64,000 nucleotides of DNA, from NCBI RefSeq assembly GCF_042427585.1, contig NZ_JBHMFC010000020.1:1-64000 (forward strand). The letters are read 5' to 3'. The stretch comes from Pseudalgibacter ostreae. GTDB lineage: Bacteria > Bacteroidota > Bacteroidia > Flavobacteriales > Flavobacteriaceae. This document shows, in pieces, positions 25,336 to 33,889 of the stretch. A model generated the notes under the pieces. It saw only the letters and a program-made list of their open reading frames with translations. It made no database searches and was not told the DNA's origin. Every line of letters starts with the position of its first letter. The stretch's first letter is position 1. Position numbers and translations under genes: made by a program.

Positions 25336-26664
25336 CTAAAACAAGCCCCGAGCCTTTATTTCCAGATACTTATTAATCGTGTCGATAGTTAAGGCTTGTG
25401 GTGTGGTTAAAATAGAGTAAATACCATATTTTTTTAATTCGTTTACGATAAGACGCTTTTCAAAAGCGAACTTCTCGGCAATAACCTTGTCATATACTTG
25501 CTGGACGGTTTCTGCCTTTTCATTAATGAGGGTGTTAAGTTCTGTATTCTTAAAAAATATAACCACCAATAAGTGGTTTTTAGCAATGGCTTTTAAATAG
25601 GGGAGTTGCCTATGTAATGCATCCAAAGTCTCAAAATTGGTATATAAAAGTAAAAGGCTCCTATGGTTTATGTGCTGTTTGATATTTGCGTAAAGTCTGC
25701 CAAAATCACTTTCAAAAAAATCGGTATCTACATTGTATAGGTTCTCTAAAATTAACCGCATTTGCGACGTTCTGCGCTCTGCTACAACACGATTTTCTAC
25801 TTTCTTAGAAAATGTTAACATGCCCGCTTTATCCTGTTTTTTTAAAACCACATTACTGATAACTAAAGTGGCATTAATAGCATAGTCTAGTAAACTTAAT
25901 TGTTCAAAGGGCATTTTCATCATGCGGCCTTTATCGATAAGAGCATATACAGGTTGCGATTTTTCATCTTGAAACTGATTAACCATCAAATTATTTTTCT
26001 TGGCTGTAGCCTTCCAATTTACGGTACGCAAATCATCACCTAAAACATATTCTTTTATTTGCTCGAATTCCATAGTATGCCCTAAGCGCCTTACTTTTTT
26101 AAGACCGTATTGTAAAGCGTTTTTATTGATGTTTAACAATTCAAATTTCCGCAATTGTTTAAAGCTTGGGTATGTGGGTACCATTGCGTTTTTGCAAAAA
26201 GTATAACGTTTGGCTACCAAACCGAAAACGGAAGTGGTGTAAATATTTAGAGTTCCAAAATGGTATTCGCCACGCTCAAAAGGCTTTAAATCGTAATGGA
26301 CGGTTTTAGCTTGCTTTGGAGCTATATGTACCTTTATCTTAAAATCTCTAACTTGAAATTGCTCGGGTATTTCATCAATAATGTCAATATAAATATGGAT
26401 ACCATAAGTGTTTTTAATATGAATGTCTATTTGGTTTGTATCGCCATTTGAAAATTTATCTGGTAAAATACGTTCTGCTTCTAGTTGATTTCCTGTAAAA
26501 AGAATGAGAACATCCAATAAAAAGAAGGCTCCTAAAATTAAAATACATAGTTGAGCGACAATGAAAAGCAAGGGCACGAAATAACTTAAACCAAAGAGCA
26601 AAACAATGGCAATGCCTGCGTAAAAAAATCGGGGCTGTATGTAAAAAGGACTTAGAAACTTCAA
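25336..26664 (-). CDS. DUF58-domain protein
   Basis: Protein of 442 residues: two N-terminal transmembrane segments (about 10-55), a beta-rich region, then the DUF58 signature 'EFEQIKEYVLGDDLRTVNWKATAKKNNLMVNQFQDEKSQPVYALID'. It ends in a von Willebrand-like fold ('ALIDKGRMM'). The family is always found with MoxR AAA ATPases; the pair is thought to assemble or mature other proteins. It is the last gene of a five-gene minus-strand group that starts at the SpoIIM-like gene. Confidence 0.9.
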   Translation of the reverse strand: MKFLSPFYIQPRFFYAGIAIVLLFGLSYFVPLLFIVAQLCILILGAFFLLDVLILFTGNQLEAERILPDKFSNGDTNQIDIHIKNTYGIHIYIDIIDEIPEQFQVRDFKIKVHIAPKQAKTVHYDLKPFERGEYHFGTLNIYTTSVFGLVAKRYTFCKNAMVPTYPSFKQLRKFELLNINKNALQYGLKKVRRLGHTMEFEQIKEYVLGDDLRTVNWKATAKKNNLMVNQFQDEKSQPVYALIDKGRMMKMPFEQLSLLDYAINATLVISNVVLKKQDKAGMLTFSKKVENRVVAERRTSQMRLILENLYNVDTDFFESDFGRLYANIKQHINHRSLLLLYTNFETLDALHRQLPYLKAIAKNHLLVVIFFKNTELNTLINEKAETVQQVYDKVIAEKFAFEKRLIVNELKKYGIYSILTTPQALTIDTINKYLEIKARGLF

Positions 26665-26777
26665 GTTTTTTGGTGTTAGTTGAAAATAAGTGGCTAAAAA
26701 AGTGTGTAATGTATATTAAAAAAGCGAGTTCGTATTGGCTTTAGAACTGGTAATCGTGCCCCTTTTTAACCTGCACA

Positions 26778-27848
26778 CTAACGGGGTACTTCAACAGTTT
26801 CAATAATTTGTTGTATAACGTCTTTGCTAGTCATTCCTTCCATTTCTCGTTCAGGTGTTACAATAACACGGTGGTGCAATACAGGTGTTGCGGCACGTTT
26901 TATGTCTTCGGGGGTTACAAAGTCCCGCCCTTCCATAGCTGCAAAAGCTTTGCTGGCCTTTAAAATGGCAATGGAAGCTCTGGGCGAAGCTCCCAAATAT
27001 AAATAGGGATTGTTACGTGTTGCCAAAATAAGTTGTGCAATGTACTTTAGCAAATGCTGTTCTACCAGCACTTGGGTGACCAAACTTTGATAGGTTTCAA
27101 TTTGTGCGCCTGTTAAAAAAGAGTGTATCGCTTCCGTTTTAATACCGTCTTTTAAAGCATGTTCTTTAGTTAGAATGCCTATTTCTTCCTCTAAATTGGG
27201 ATAATCTACATCTATCTTGAATAAAAAACGGTCTAATTGTGCTTCTGGTAATCTGTATGTGCCTTCTTGCTCTATAGGGTTTTGTGTGGCTAATACCATA
27301 AAAGGCGACTCTAATTTATATTGGGTGCCGTCTATAGTGATTTGCTGTTCTTCCATCACCTCAAAAAGTGCAGCTTGTGTTTTTGCAGGAGCTCTGTTAA
27401 TTTCGTCAATAAGGATCATATTGGAGAAAACAGGGCCTTTTTTAAATTCGAAATCAGAAGATTTTAAATTAAAAATAGACGTTCCTAAAATATCACTGGG
27501 CATCAAATCTGGTGTAAACTGAATACGGCTAAAGCCTACGCTTAACGACTTAGCCAATAGTTTGGCCGTAATGGTTTTGGCAACGCCAGGTACGCCCTCA
27601 ATAAGAGCGTGCCCTTTAGCGAGAAGTGCTGCAATAAGCATGTCTACCATATCTTTCTGTCCAACAATTACCTTACCAACTTCTTGTTTGATACGCTGTA
27701 CGTTTTGTTGCAATTCCGATACATCCAAACGGTTCTGAAACTGTAAACTGGTTGGGCTTTCTGGTGTAGCACTTAGGTGTTCTGGAGCGTTACTATCAGG
27801 TTTTGGTTGATAGTCTAATGGGTTTTCTGGGTTTGTGTGGTTTTCCAT
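26778..27848 (-). CDS. MoxR-family AAA ATPase
   Basis: ATPase of 356 residues. A low-complexity N-terminal 45 residues precedes Walker A 'EGVPGVAKT' (84-92), Walker B 'MILIDEINRAPAKTQ' (Asp148/Glu149), sensor 'VLATQNPIEQEGTYRLPEAQLDRFLFKI' and a C-terminal lid 'LGASPRASIAILKASKAFA'. MoxR proteins act as chaperone-like ATPases with VWA/DUF58 partners. The partner gene lies directly downstream here; the DUF4350 gene lies 1 base upstream. Confidence 0.95.
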   Translation of the reverse strand: MENHTNPENPLDYQPKPDSNAPEHLSATPESPTSLQFQNRLDVSELQQNVQRIKQEVGKVIVGQKDMVDMLIAALLAKGHALIEGVPGVAKTITAKLLAKSLSVGFSRIQFTPDLMPSDILGTSIFNLKSSDFEFKKGPVFSNMILIDEINRAPAKTQAALFEVMEEQQITIDGTQYKLESPFMVLATQNPIEQEGTYRLPEAQLDRFLFKIDVDYPNLEEEIGILTKEHALKDGIKTEAIHSFLTGAQIETYQSLVTQVLVEQHLLKYIAQLILATRNNPYLYLGASPRASIAILKASKAFAAMEGRDFVTPEDIKRAATPVLHHRVIVTPEREMEGMTSKDVIQQIIETVEVPR

Positions 27849-27849
27849 A

Positions 27850-29058
27850 TTATTTAGAGTAGAAGGCTTCTATGTGTTTGTTAAGGGTGATAAGGTTGGT
27901 TTCAGTAAAGTCATTTTTGCTTTTTAACCAACTTATATATTGAATCAATTGTGCAATCTGTTCTTTTTTCTTACCTGATTTTTCTGTTAATTTTATGATA
28001 AACTCGTCGTTTAATTTGGATGTGTCCAGTTTTAAATCGTTTCGAATATGTTCTAAAAAATACGCCATTTTTTTTTCTATCAGGTTTTTGTGGTCCTGGG
28101 TTTCAAAGTATAAATTAGAAATGGTTTTAACAAAAAACACGCTGGTGTTTTGAAGCGGATGAATCACTTTAACAACACGTTGGCGGCGTTTTGCATTAAA
28201 AACCATAAAAAGCAAGGTTAAAAGTAAAGCCATGTACCATGCCCATTTAAAGGATGTTTGCTCTAAAAACCAACCTAAATCTGATTTGGGTTCTACATCG
28301 CTACCATAGGAGGTATATATCTTCGTATACGAATCATAATAAATATCTGTTTGAGGTAGGTAAGAAAGTAAGCCGTTTACATAGTTGTACCGGTTGTCTT
28401 TTAGTAGATTGTAATTTGTAAATACTTTAGGCTGAAGATGTAAATAAATATAGCCCTCGCCAAAAGGAATACCCAAAAAGTTTACCCTTTTTTCATCGAT
28501 TCTCGAATGGCCTAAAATGCTGTGGTGATGTGTGTCGAATTCTGAAAAATAATAATCGCCCTTATTCCTATCAATATCTATGTTTTTAGATTCTAAACGC
28601 TTGTCTGTAAAGCTAAGTGCAGAGGTGCTGTCTTTCTCATTAAAAATATATTGCACGTTTAACTTTAGCGTATCCATCATTACTTGGGGTAGATGATAAT
28701 CTGAAATAAATACCGTGTTTCCAGCTTCTGCAAAAGAGAGCAAAGCATTAACAGATTCATAATGTATATAATTTGAATGGCCAATGATGATATAATTGCC
28801 TTTTGCAACATGTTCGCCATGGCCCATTTCAGAATTAGCATATAAATAACTGGAAGGCGTATGATAAACGGTACGTAGCTTTTGGTCTTTAAAAATGGTT
28901 TTTAACTCTTTGTGAAAAATGCTTGTTCCATAAGGTTTGTTGCTCTTTTCATCAAAAGATTCTTCCCAGTCTATCACTTTGGTAAACCGAATATCTAGTA
29001 GGAAAGCCAGAGCGATAACCGCTGCAGTAATAATGAAAATAGATGCAGGTTTTTTCAT
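27850..29058 (-). CDS. DUF4350-domain membrane protein
   Basis: Protein of 402 residues with an N-terminal transmembrane segment ('SIFIITAAVIALAFLLDI') and an extracytoplasmic DUF4350 domain ('GTSIFHKELKTIFKDQKLRTVY', 'GNYIIIGHSNYIHYESVNALLSFAEAGNTVFISDYHLP'). A second membrane segment near 270-290 is followed by a charged cytoplasmic C-terminus. It is translationally coupled to the upstream DUF4129 gene (stop and start share a base at 29058). Its role is unknown, but it is a regular member of MoxR/DUF58/DUF4129 operons. Confidence 0.85.
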   Translation of the reverse strand: MKKPASIFIITAAVIALAFLLDIRFTKVIDWEESFDEKSNKPYGTSIFHKELKTIFKDQKLRTVYHTPSSYLYANSEMGHGEHVAKGNYIIIGHSNYIHYESVNALLSFAEAGNTVFISDYHLPQVMMDTLKLNVQYIFNEKDSTSALSFTDKRLESKNIDIDRNKGDYYFSEFDTHHHSILGHSRIDEKRVNFLGIPFGEGYIYLHLQPKVFTNYNLLKDNRYNYVNGLLSYLPQTDIYYDSYTKIYTSYGSDVEPKSDLGWFLEQTSFKWAWYMALLLTLLFMVFNAKRRQRVVKVIHPLQNTSVFFVKTISNLYFETQDHKNLIEKKMAYFLEHIRNDLKLDTSKLNDEFIIKLTEKSGKKKEQIAQLIQYISWLKSKNDFTETNLITLNKHIEAFYSK

Positions 29059-29786
29059 TATGAAATGGCATTTAAAAGATTGGTAAAATTGGTTTTGGCT
29101 GTGTTGTACTGGTGGTTATCGACATCAAACTCGCCGTACCAAGTATAATTGTATAAATATAAGGTGTAGCTGAATTTTTCAACAAAAGGCTGATGGCTTA
29201 ACTCATTTAAATAATCGGCATTGGTTTTGTCATCCTCAAATTTTATAAGCTTTTTTAAGCTTAAGGTTTTTAAGACCAGTAGATAGTGGTAGCGAATGGC
29301 CAGTCGGTAATCTTTATCATTTTCTGCAATGTTTATAAGAGACTGGATGTTTGTGTTTTCGATGTTTTCTGCAGTAATCTCTCCACTTTTATTAAGTTTT
29401 TGATGTTGGCGTCTCGAAAATAAGCCGCTACCACCTTCATTTAATAGTAAGAAAGCGAGATAGCCCACGGCGCCAATAAGGGCTATAATGAAAAGCCAAT
29501 CGAGGGCTCCTAAATTCATGGACAGGACATCTTCGTTGTTCTTTACTTTAGTCTTGTTTTTTTGATTCTTATAATCGGCTATTTCTCCGCTTCCAGAGGC
29601 TGTGTGGCCAATAATGTCCTGGCCATTATAATCATACTTAGATCCAGAATAACGGGTTTTAAAATCGGTGTCGAATTGATTGTTATATTGTGGATGTTGC
29701 GTATGGGATACAGCAAAACCTATATGATTCTGAAAAAAGAAGCATAATATCCAACAGATATAGACAAGGCGTTTGTTCAACATCAA
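29058..29786 (-). CDS. DUF4129-domain membrane protein
   Basis: Protein of 242 residues: signal-like N-terminus, a Gly/Ser/Asn-rich extracytoplasmic stretch, one transmembrane segment ('LDWLFIIALIGAVGYLAFLLL', about 94-115), then the DUF4129 domain with 'AIRYHYLLVLKTLSLKKLIKFEDDKTNADYL' and 'LYLYNYTWYGEFDVD'. It overlaps the SpoIIM-like gene by 4 bases at its start and abuts the DUF4350 gene. The function is undetermined; it is part of the same membrane-protein group. Confidence 0.87.
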   Translation of the reverse strand: MMLNKRLVYICWILCFFFQNHIGFAVSHTQHPQYNNQFDTDFKTRYSGSKYDYNGQDIIGHTASGSGEIADYKNQKNKTKVKNNEDVLSMNLGALDWLFIIALIGAVGYLAFLLLNEGGSGLFSRRQHQKLNKSGEITAENIENTNIQSLINIAENDKDYRLAIRYHYLLVLKTLSLKKLIKFEDDKTNADYLNELSHQPFVEKFSYTLYLYNYTWYGEFDVDNHQYNTAKTNFTNLLNAIS

Positions 29787-30766
29787 AAAGCAGGATTTAA
29801 GATGCTAAGTTGTGCTTTTCTATATACTTTAAAGGGGTAGACAAGATAGTAAAAGCTGATAAGACCTAGTGTAAATAAAATAATAGATACAGAGAGCCAA
29901 TTGGGCATACTGTTGGAGTATCGGGTTACGAAACCTTCTAAAAAACCCGCGGAAAATGTAAAAGGAAAGGTGCTTATTAATATCTTAACTCCTGTTTTAG
30001 CCCCTTGTTTAAAGGAGGTCATTCTCGAGTGGGTATTGGGGAATAAGATGCTGGCACCTAGAATGAGGCCTGCTGCAGCTTCTATTACGATGGCAAAAAT
30101 CTCCATAGAGCCATGGATCCAAATACCACGAACACTTTCCCAAAACACATCTTTTTCGTAGAAGAAATATTGAAAAGAACCTAACATGATACAATTTTTA
30201 AAAAGGATATAAACCGTGCCAATACCGCCAAAAACCCCTAATATAAAGGCGATAATGCCTACTTTTAAATTGTTGACTGTGATGCCGATGAAACCGCCCC
30301 AATTACTGCCGCTTTTATAGACCGCCACCGGGTCGCCATTTTCTATATTCTCTAAAGTCATATTAACATATTGGTCGCCTAAAATAGAACGCACAAATTC
30401 AGCATCATTAGCAGCAGAAATGACCCCAATAAAGGTAAACAGTATAAAAATGGCAAAAGCAATGTAGATATATTTTCTATATTGGTGCACAAGCAAGGGC
30501 ACTTCTGTTTTCCAGAAACTTAAAATGCGATGGGTGTCTTCGCGTTTGGTTTTATAAATTTTCTGAAATCCTTTGGCAGCAAGTTGGTTTAAATAAACAA
30601 TCACTTTGCTTTTGGGATAAAAGGTTTGGGCGTATGCTAAATCATTAATAACTTGAATGTACTGAGAAGCCAGCTCATCCGGGTTGTTGAAATTGTTGTT
30701 GAAAATAGCGGTTTCAAAGCCTAACCATTTGTCTTTATTTTGCTTGATAAATGCAACTTCTCTCAT
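29783..30766 (-). CDS. SpoIIM-like (stage II sporulation protein M family) membrane protein
   Basis: Protein of 327 residues beginning 'MREVAFIKQNKDKWLGFE'. A cytoplasmic helical part is followed by about five transmembrane segments, with 'NLKVGIIAFILGVFGGIGTVYILFKNCIMLGSFQYFF' and 'GIWIHGSMEIFAIVIEAAAGLILG', which is diagnostic of the SpoIIM/DUF95 family (the HG.xE motif). These bacteria do not sporulate. In Bacteroidota the protein accompanies RDD, DUF4129 and MoxR genes, as here. Confidence 0.9.
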   Translation of the reverse strand: MREVAFIKQNKDKWLGFETAIFNNNFNNPDELASQYIQVINDLAYAQTFYPKSKVIVYLNQLAAKGFQKIYKTKREDTHRILSFWKTEVPLLVHQYRKYIYIAFAIFILFTFIGVISAANDAEFVRSILGDQYVNMTLENIENGDPVAVYKSGSNWGGFIGITVNNLKVGIIAFILGVFGGIGTVYILFKNCIMLGSFQYFFYEKDVFWESVRGIWIHGSMEIFAIVIEAAAGLILGASILFPNTHSRMTSFKQGAKTGVKILISTFPFTFSAGFLEGFVTRYSNSMPNWLSVSIILFTLGLISFYYLVYPFKVYRKAQLSILNPAF

Positions 30767-30869
30767 ATATGTGATAAAGTTCGTTCGAACTTTTTCTATG
30801 TCCTAAAAATATCTGAAATTTGCCCGAATTTGTTTAGAAAGCTTAAGCGAATTCAAATTAAAAAATAAA

Positions 30870-31589
30870 ATGTCAGAGTTACAAATTAACACCACCCAAA
30901 ATGTAAAAATAAAATTCACGGCTGCTGGAGCAGGAGAACGTTTGGTGGCTTTTGTAATTGATAATGCGATAAAGATAGGGTATTTGATTGTTTTAAATAG
31001 CATGTTTGGCCTTTTTGAGGATATGGATAGGTGGTCGCAAATAGGGCTAAATACCATCCTTAGTTTTCCTGTGGTGTTTTATACGTTGGCATTGGAGTCG
31101 TTTTTAGAAGGGCAAACCTTAGGAAAAAAAATGATGAAAATAAGAGTGGTTAAGATTGATGGCTTTCAAGCTTCTTTTTCAGATTATGTGGTGCGGTGGT
31201 TTTTCAGGATTGTAGATATTTATATTTTTGGACTCGGTTTTTTTATAATTTCTTCCAGTAAAAAGTCACAGCGTTTAGGTGATATGGCGGCGGGAACAGC
31301 AGTCATTCTGTTGAAAGACCAAGTAAATATAAGTCATACTATTTTGGAGCATTTAAAACAAGACTATAGGCCTAGCTATCCTGATGTAGTAAAATTATCG
31401 GATAATGATGCGCGCATTATTAAGGAAACGTTTATAAATGCAAGAAAAATTCAGGATTACAATACATTAGTGAAATTGCGTAATAAGATAATGGAGGTTA
31501 CCAGCATTAAAGAAAGAAAACAAAAAACGGATATCGAGTTTATAGATGTAATATTAAAGGATTATAATTTTTATACCCAAAACATGTAA
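30870..31589 (+). CDS. RDD-family membrane protein
   Basis: Protein of 239 residues with the RDD pattern 'AGAGERLVAFVIDNAIKIGYLIVL' in the first membrane segment. A second hairpin contains 'LESFLEGQTLGKKMMKIRVVKIDGFQASFSDYVVRWFFRIVD' and 'SQRLGDMAAGT'. A cytoplasmic tail of about 85 residues follows. It is divergent from the SpoIIM-like gene (103 bases apart), and together they span the usual RDD-SpoIIM-DUF4129-DUF4350-MoxR-DUF58 cluster. Transport of an ion or solute has been proposed for some RDD proteins; nothing here fixes it. Confidence 0.9.
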   Translation: MSELQINTTQNVKIKFTAAGAGERLVAFVIDNAIKIGYLIVLNSMFGLFEDMDRWSQIGLNTILSFPVVFYTLALESFLEGQTLGKKMMKIRVVKIDGFQASFSDYVVRWFFRIVDIYIFGLGFFIISSSKKSQRLGDMAAGTAVILLKDQVNISHTILEHLKQDYRPSYPDVVKLSDNDARIIKETFINARKIQDYNTLVKLRNKIMEVTSIKERKQKTDIEFIDVILKDYNFYTQNM

Positions 31590-31598
31590 GCAGAGAAC

Positions 31599-31661
31599 CA
31601 CTTTTTCTTTTTTAGAAAAAGTGTGTGAATCGCTTACCCTGAGCAAGGTTGAAGAGGGTAA
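31599..31661 (+). terminator. Tandem hairpins after the RDD gene
   Basis: CACTTTTTCT (31599-31608) pairs with AGAAAAAGTG (31614-31623). TTACCCT (31634-31640) pairs with AGGGTAA (31655-31661), the latter within a 'CCCTGAGC.AGGTTGAAGAGGG'-type flavobacterial repeat. They lie 10 bases after the RDD stop codon and could end its transcript, though no clear T-run follows. Confidence 0.4.
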
Positions 31662-31797
31662 AGAGAGGTTTTGTATTTTGAATATTGTAATATACACGAT
31701 AGGAATTGCGGATAGCACAAAAGGTGCTGAGGTCCATTTAAAATAAACATATTGTCACGGGTAAATCCTAAAGGCTATTGAATTAAATAAAAAAACT

Positions 31798-32409
31798 ATG
31801 TTTTATACAGTAGAGATTTTAGGAACCATCGCTTTCACCATTTCTGGCGTGTTGGTAGCCATGAAAATGAGAATGGACTTGTTTGGCATATTAATTATTG
31901 CTTTTGTTACTTCTGTTGGCGGAGGTACGCTTCGGGACTTGCTTATTGGTAATAGTCCTGTTTTTTGGATGGTTGATATGATGTATACCTATGTTATTTT
32001 AGTTTCTGCATTATTTGCGATAATATTTAGAAACAAACTTAATTACTTGCGAACCTCTTTGTTTTTGTTTGATACCATTGGTATTGGCCTTTTTACGGTT
32101 ATTGGTATAGAAAAGGGGCTAAGTATAGAACTGCACCCCTTTATTTGTATTGCCTTAGGAACCATGACCGCTAGTTTTGGAGGGGTTATTCGAGATATTT
32201 TATGTAATGAAATACCCATCATCTTTAGAAAAGAAATTTACGCTACGGCATGTATTCTAGGCGGTGTTGTTTATTTCATATTAAGGGAGTTTCCTATAGA
32301 TGATAATTGGGTGTTTATCATTTCGGGCTTGGTTGTTATTTTAGCAAGGCTGTTGGCGGTTAAATTTAAAATTGCATTGCCCACCGTTTATTCTAACACC
32401 TTAGATTGA
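31798..32409 (+). CDS. TRIC-type (UPF0126) trimeric intracellular cation channel homologue
   Basis: Protein of 203 residues with about seven transmembrane segments in two related halves. They are marked by 'VTSVGGGTLRDLLIG' and 'TASFGGVIRDILCNE', the GGG/GG-x-R-D repeats typical of bacterial TRIC channels. Such channels conduct K+ or other cations in the inner membrane. It is a lone gene ending 45 bases from the convergent cyclophilin gene. Confidence 0.9.
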   Translation: MFYTVEILGTIAFTISGVLVAMKMRMDLFGILIIAFVTSVGGGTLRDLLIGNSPVFWMVDMMYTYVILVSALFAIIFRNKLNYLRTSLFLFDTIGIGLFTVIGIEKGLSIELHPFICIALGTMTASFGGVIRDILCNEIPIIFRKEIYATACILGGVVYFILREFPIDDNWVFIISGLVVILARLLAVKFKIALPTVYSNTLD

Positions 32410-32453
32410 GTTGTTCTTTAGAAGAATAAGGGTGCTATAGGTGTTTTTAGGGT

Positions 32454-33185
32454 TTATTTAATGATTTCAACCTTGCGGATGTAAATGTTTTTCATGGGCC
32501 AATCGCCATCATCCGTTTTAACCTTTGCAATTTTATCTACGACATCCATGCCATCTATCACTTTTCCAAAAATGGTATAATCACCATTTAAAAAATGAGA
32601 GCCCCCATGCTGTTGTACAATAAAAAATTCATAAGGTGAGGCGAGCTTGTGCGGGTTTTCAATTTCTCCACTAGGCATGGAGATAACGCCCCTATCATGT
32701 TTAAAGCCCCGTTTTGTATCAGTTGGTAGCAAATACCTTCCAATTTTCGTGCGTTTTCTCGCAGTTTTCTTGTCATCGCTATTGCCTGCCTGTACCATAA
32801 AATTATCAATAACACGGTAAAACTGTGTGCCGTTAAAATAATTGCGTTTTGTTAAATAAATAAAATTGGCACGATGGAATTTTGTTTCTTCAAAAAGCAA
32901 AATATCAATGTGCCCCAAATCTGTGGTAATGCGCACTTTATTTTCCTTGTTTTTCTTTTCGTATTCTAAAAAGAACTCCATAGCTGTATTGGAGTCTGTT
33001 AGTACAGGGAATTCTGGTGCTATTTTATCCTCAGAAATGCTTTTTTTGGCAGTTATATCTGTTGCTATAGAGTCTGTAACAACCTCTTGTGGTGTCTCAG
33101 TTTTAATTGCATTTTTATTTTTAGATTGTTTATCTTCACAATTCAGAAAACATATAGAAATACAAATGAGCTTTATTAGTCGCAT
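32454..33185 (-). CDS. Cyclophilin-type peptidyl-prolyl isomerase, lipoprotein
   Basis: Protein of 243 residues. The N-terminus MRLIKLICISICFLNC looks like a lipoprotein signal with acylated Cys16. A linker of about 55 residues follows, then a cyclophilin domain (about 78-243): 'VRITTDLGHIDILLFEETKFHRANFIYL', 'NGTQFYRVIDNFMVQAGN', 'GVISMPSGE' and 'YTIFGKVIDGMDVVDKIAKVKT'. The FYRVI...MVQAG active-site region is intact. It probably helps folding of exported proteins on the periplasmic side. Its start codon is only three bases from the start of the divergent CoA pyrophosphatase gene. Confidence 0.9.
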   Translation of the reverse strand: MRLIKLICISICFLNCEDKQSKNKNAIKTETPQEVVTDSIATDITAKKSISEDKIAPEFPVLTDSNTAMEFFLEYEKKNKENKVRITTDLGHIDILLFEETKFHRANFIYLTKRNYFNGTQFYRVIDNFMVQAGNSDDKKTARKRTKIGRYLLPTDTKRGFKHDRGVISMPSGEIENPHKLASPYEFFIVQQHGGSHFLNGDYTIFGKVIDGMDVVDKIAKVKTDDGDWPMKNIYIRKVEIIK

Positions 33186-33188
33186 ATT

Positions 33189-33830
33189 ATGAATTTTGAC
33201 GAGTTTTTAAAACGAATTTCAAAAATAAAGAATATACCGCTTCCAGCCGAATCCTCTCAGTTTAAAATGGCGCCTTCTTTTAGACAGGGGGTATTAGAAA
33301 ACCAACAAGAGGTGACCAAAAACGCTAAAAGTGCTGGTGTATTGGCTTTTTTTTATCCGGATCAAGATAGGGAGACCCATTTTATTTTAATTTTAAGGAA
33401 CACTTATAAAGGGGTGCACTCTGCACAAGTGGGGTTTCCTGGCGGAAAGAGGGAGGCGCAAGATACATCTTTACAAGATACCGCAGTTAGGGAGACTTTT
33501 GAAGAGATTGGGGTGCCTATCGCCGATATGGAAATCGTTTGCCCATTATCACAAATTTATATTCCTCCCAGTAATTTTTATGTTCATCCTTTTATGGCGA
33601 TTTCCAAAACAACGCCCCACTTTATTAGGCAAGAAGATGAGGTGGAAAGCATTTTAGAAATTCCGTTACAGCAATTTTTTGATGATAATTTTACAATAAG
33701 GGAAATAGTTTCTACTTCGTACCATGTTGATGCAGAGGTGCCTGCCTATAAGTTGAACAATCATATCGTTTGGGGGGCAACGGCCATGATGCTAAGTGAA
33801 ATTAAAGACCTTCTAAAAGAACTCATGTAA
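33189..33830 (+). CDS. NUDIX CoA pyrophosphatase
   Basis: Protein of 213 residues carrying a NUDIX box 'GGKREAQDTSLQDTAVRETFEEIG' (GX5EX7REUXEEXG) preceded by 'HSAQVGFPGGK', the extra motif of the CoA pyrophosphatase subgroup (NudL-like). These hydrolyse CoA or oxidised CoA to 3',5'-ADP and phosphopantetheine. The N-terminus MNFDEFLKRISKIKN..PLP agrees with flavobacterial relatives as I recall them and supports the start at 33189. The promoter must lie inside the divergent cyclophilin gene. Confidence 0.9.
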   Translation: MNFDEFLKRISKIKNIPLPAESSQFKMAPSFRQGVLENQQEVTKNAKSAGVLAFFYPDQDRETHFILILRNTYKGVHSAQVGFPGGKREAQDTSLQDTAVRETFEEIGVPIADMEIVCPLSQIYIPPSNFYVHPFMAISKTTPHFIRQEDEVESILEIPLQQFFDDNFTIREIVSTSYHVDAEVPAYKLNNHIVWGATAMMLSEIKDLLKELM

Positions 33831-33889
33831 TTTGTAGATTTATTACATTTGTGGAATTAATATCACTAACCTAATTGGAAGCTTGATTT

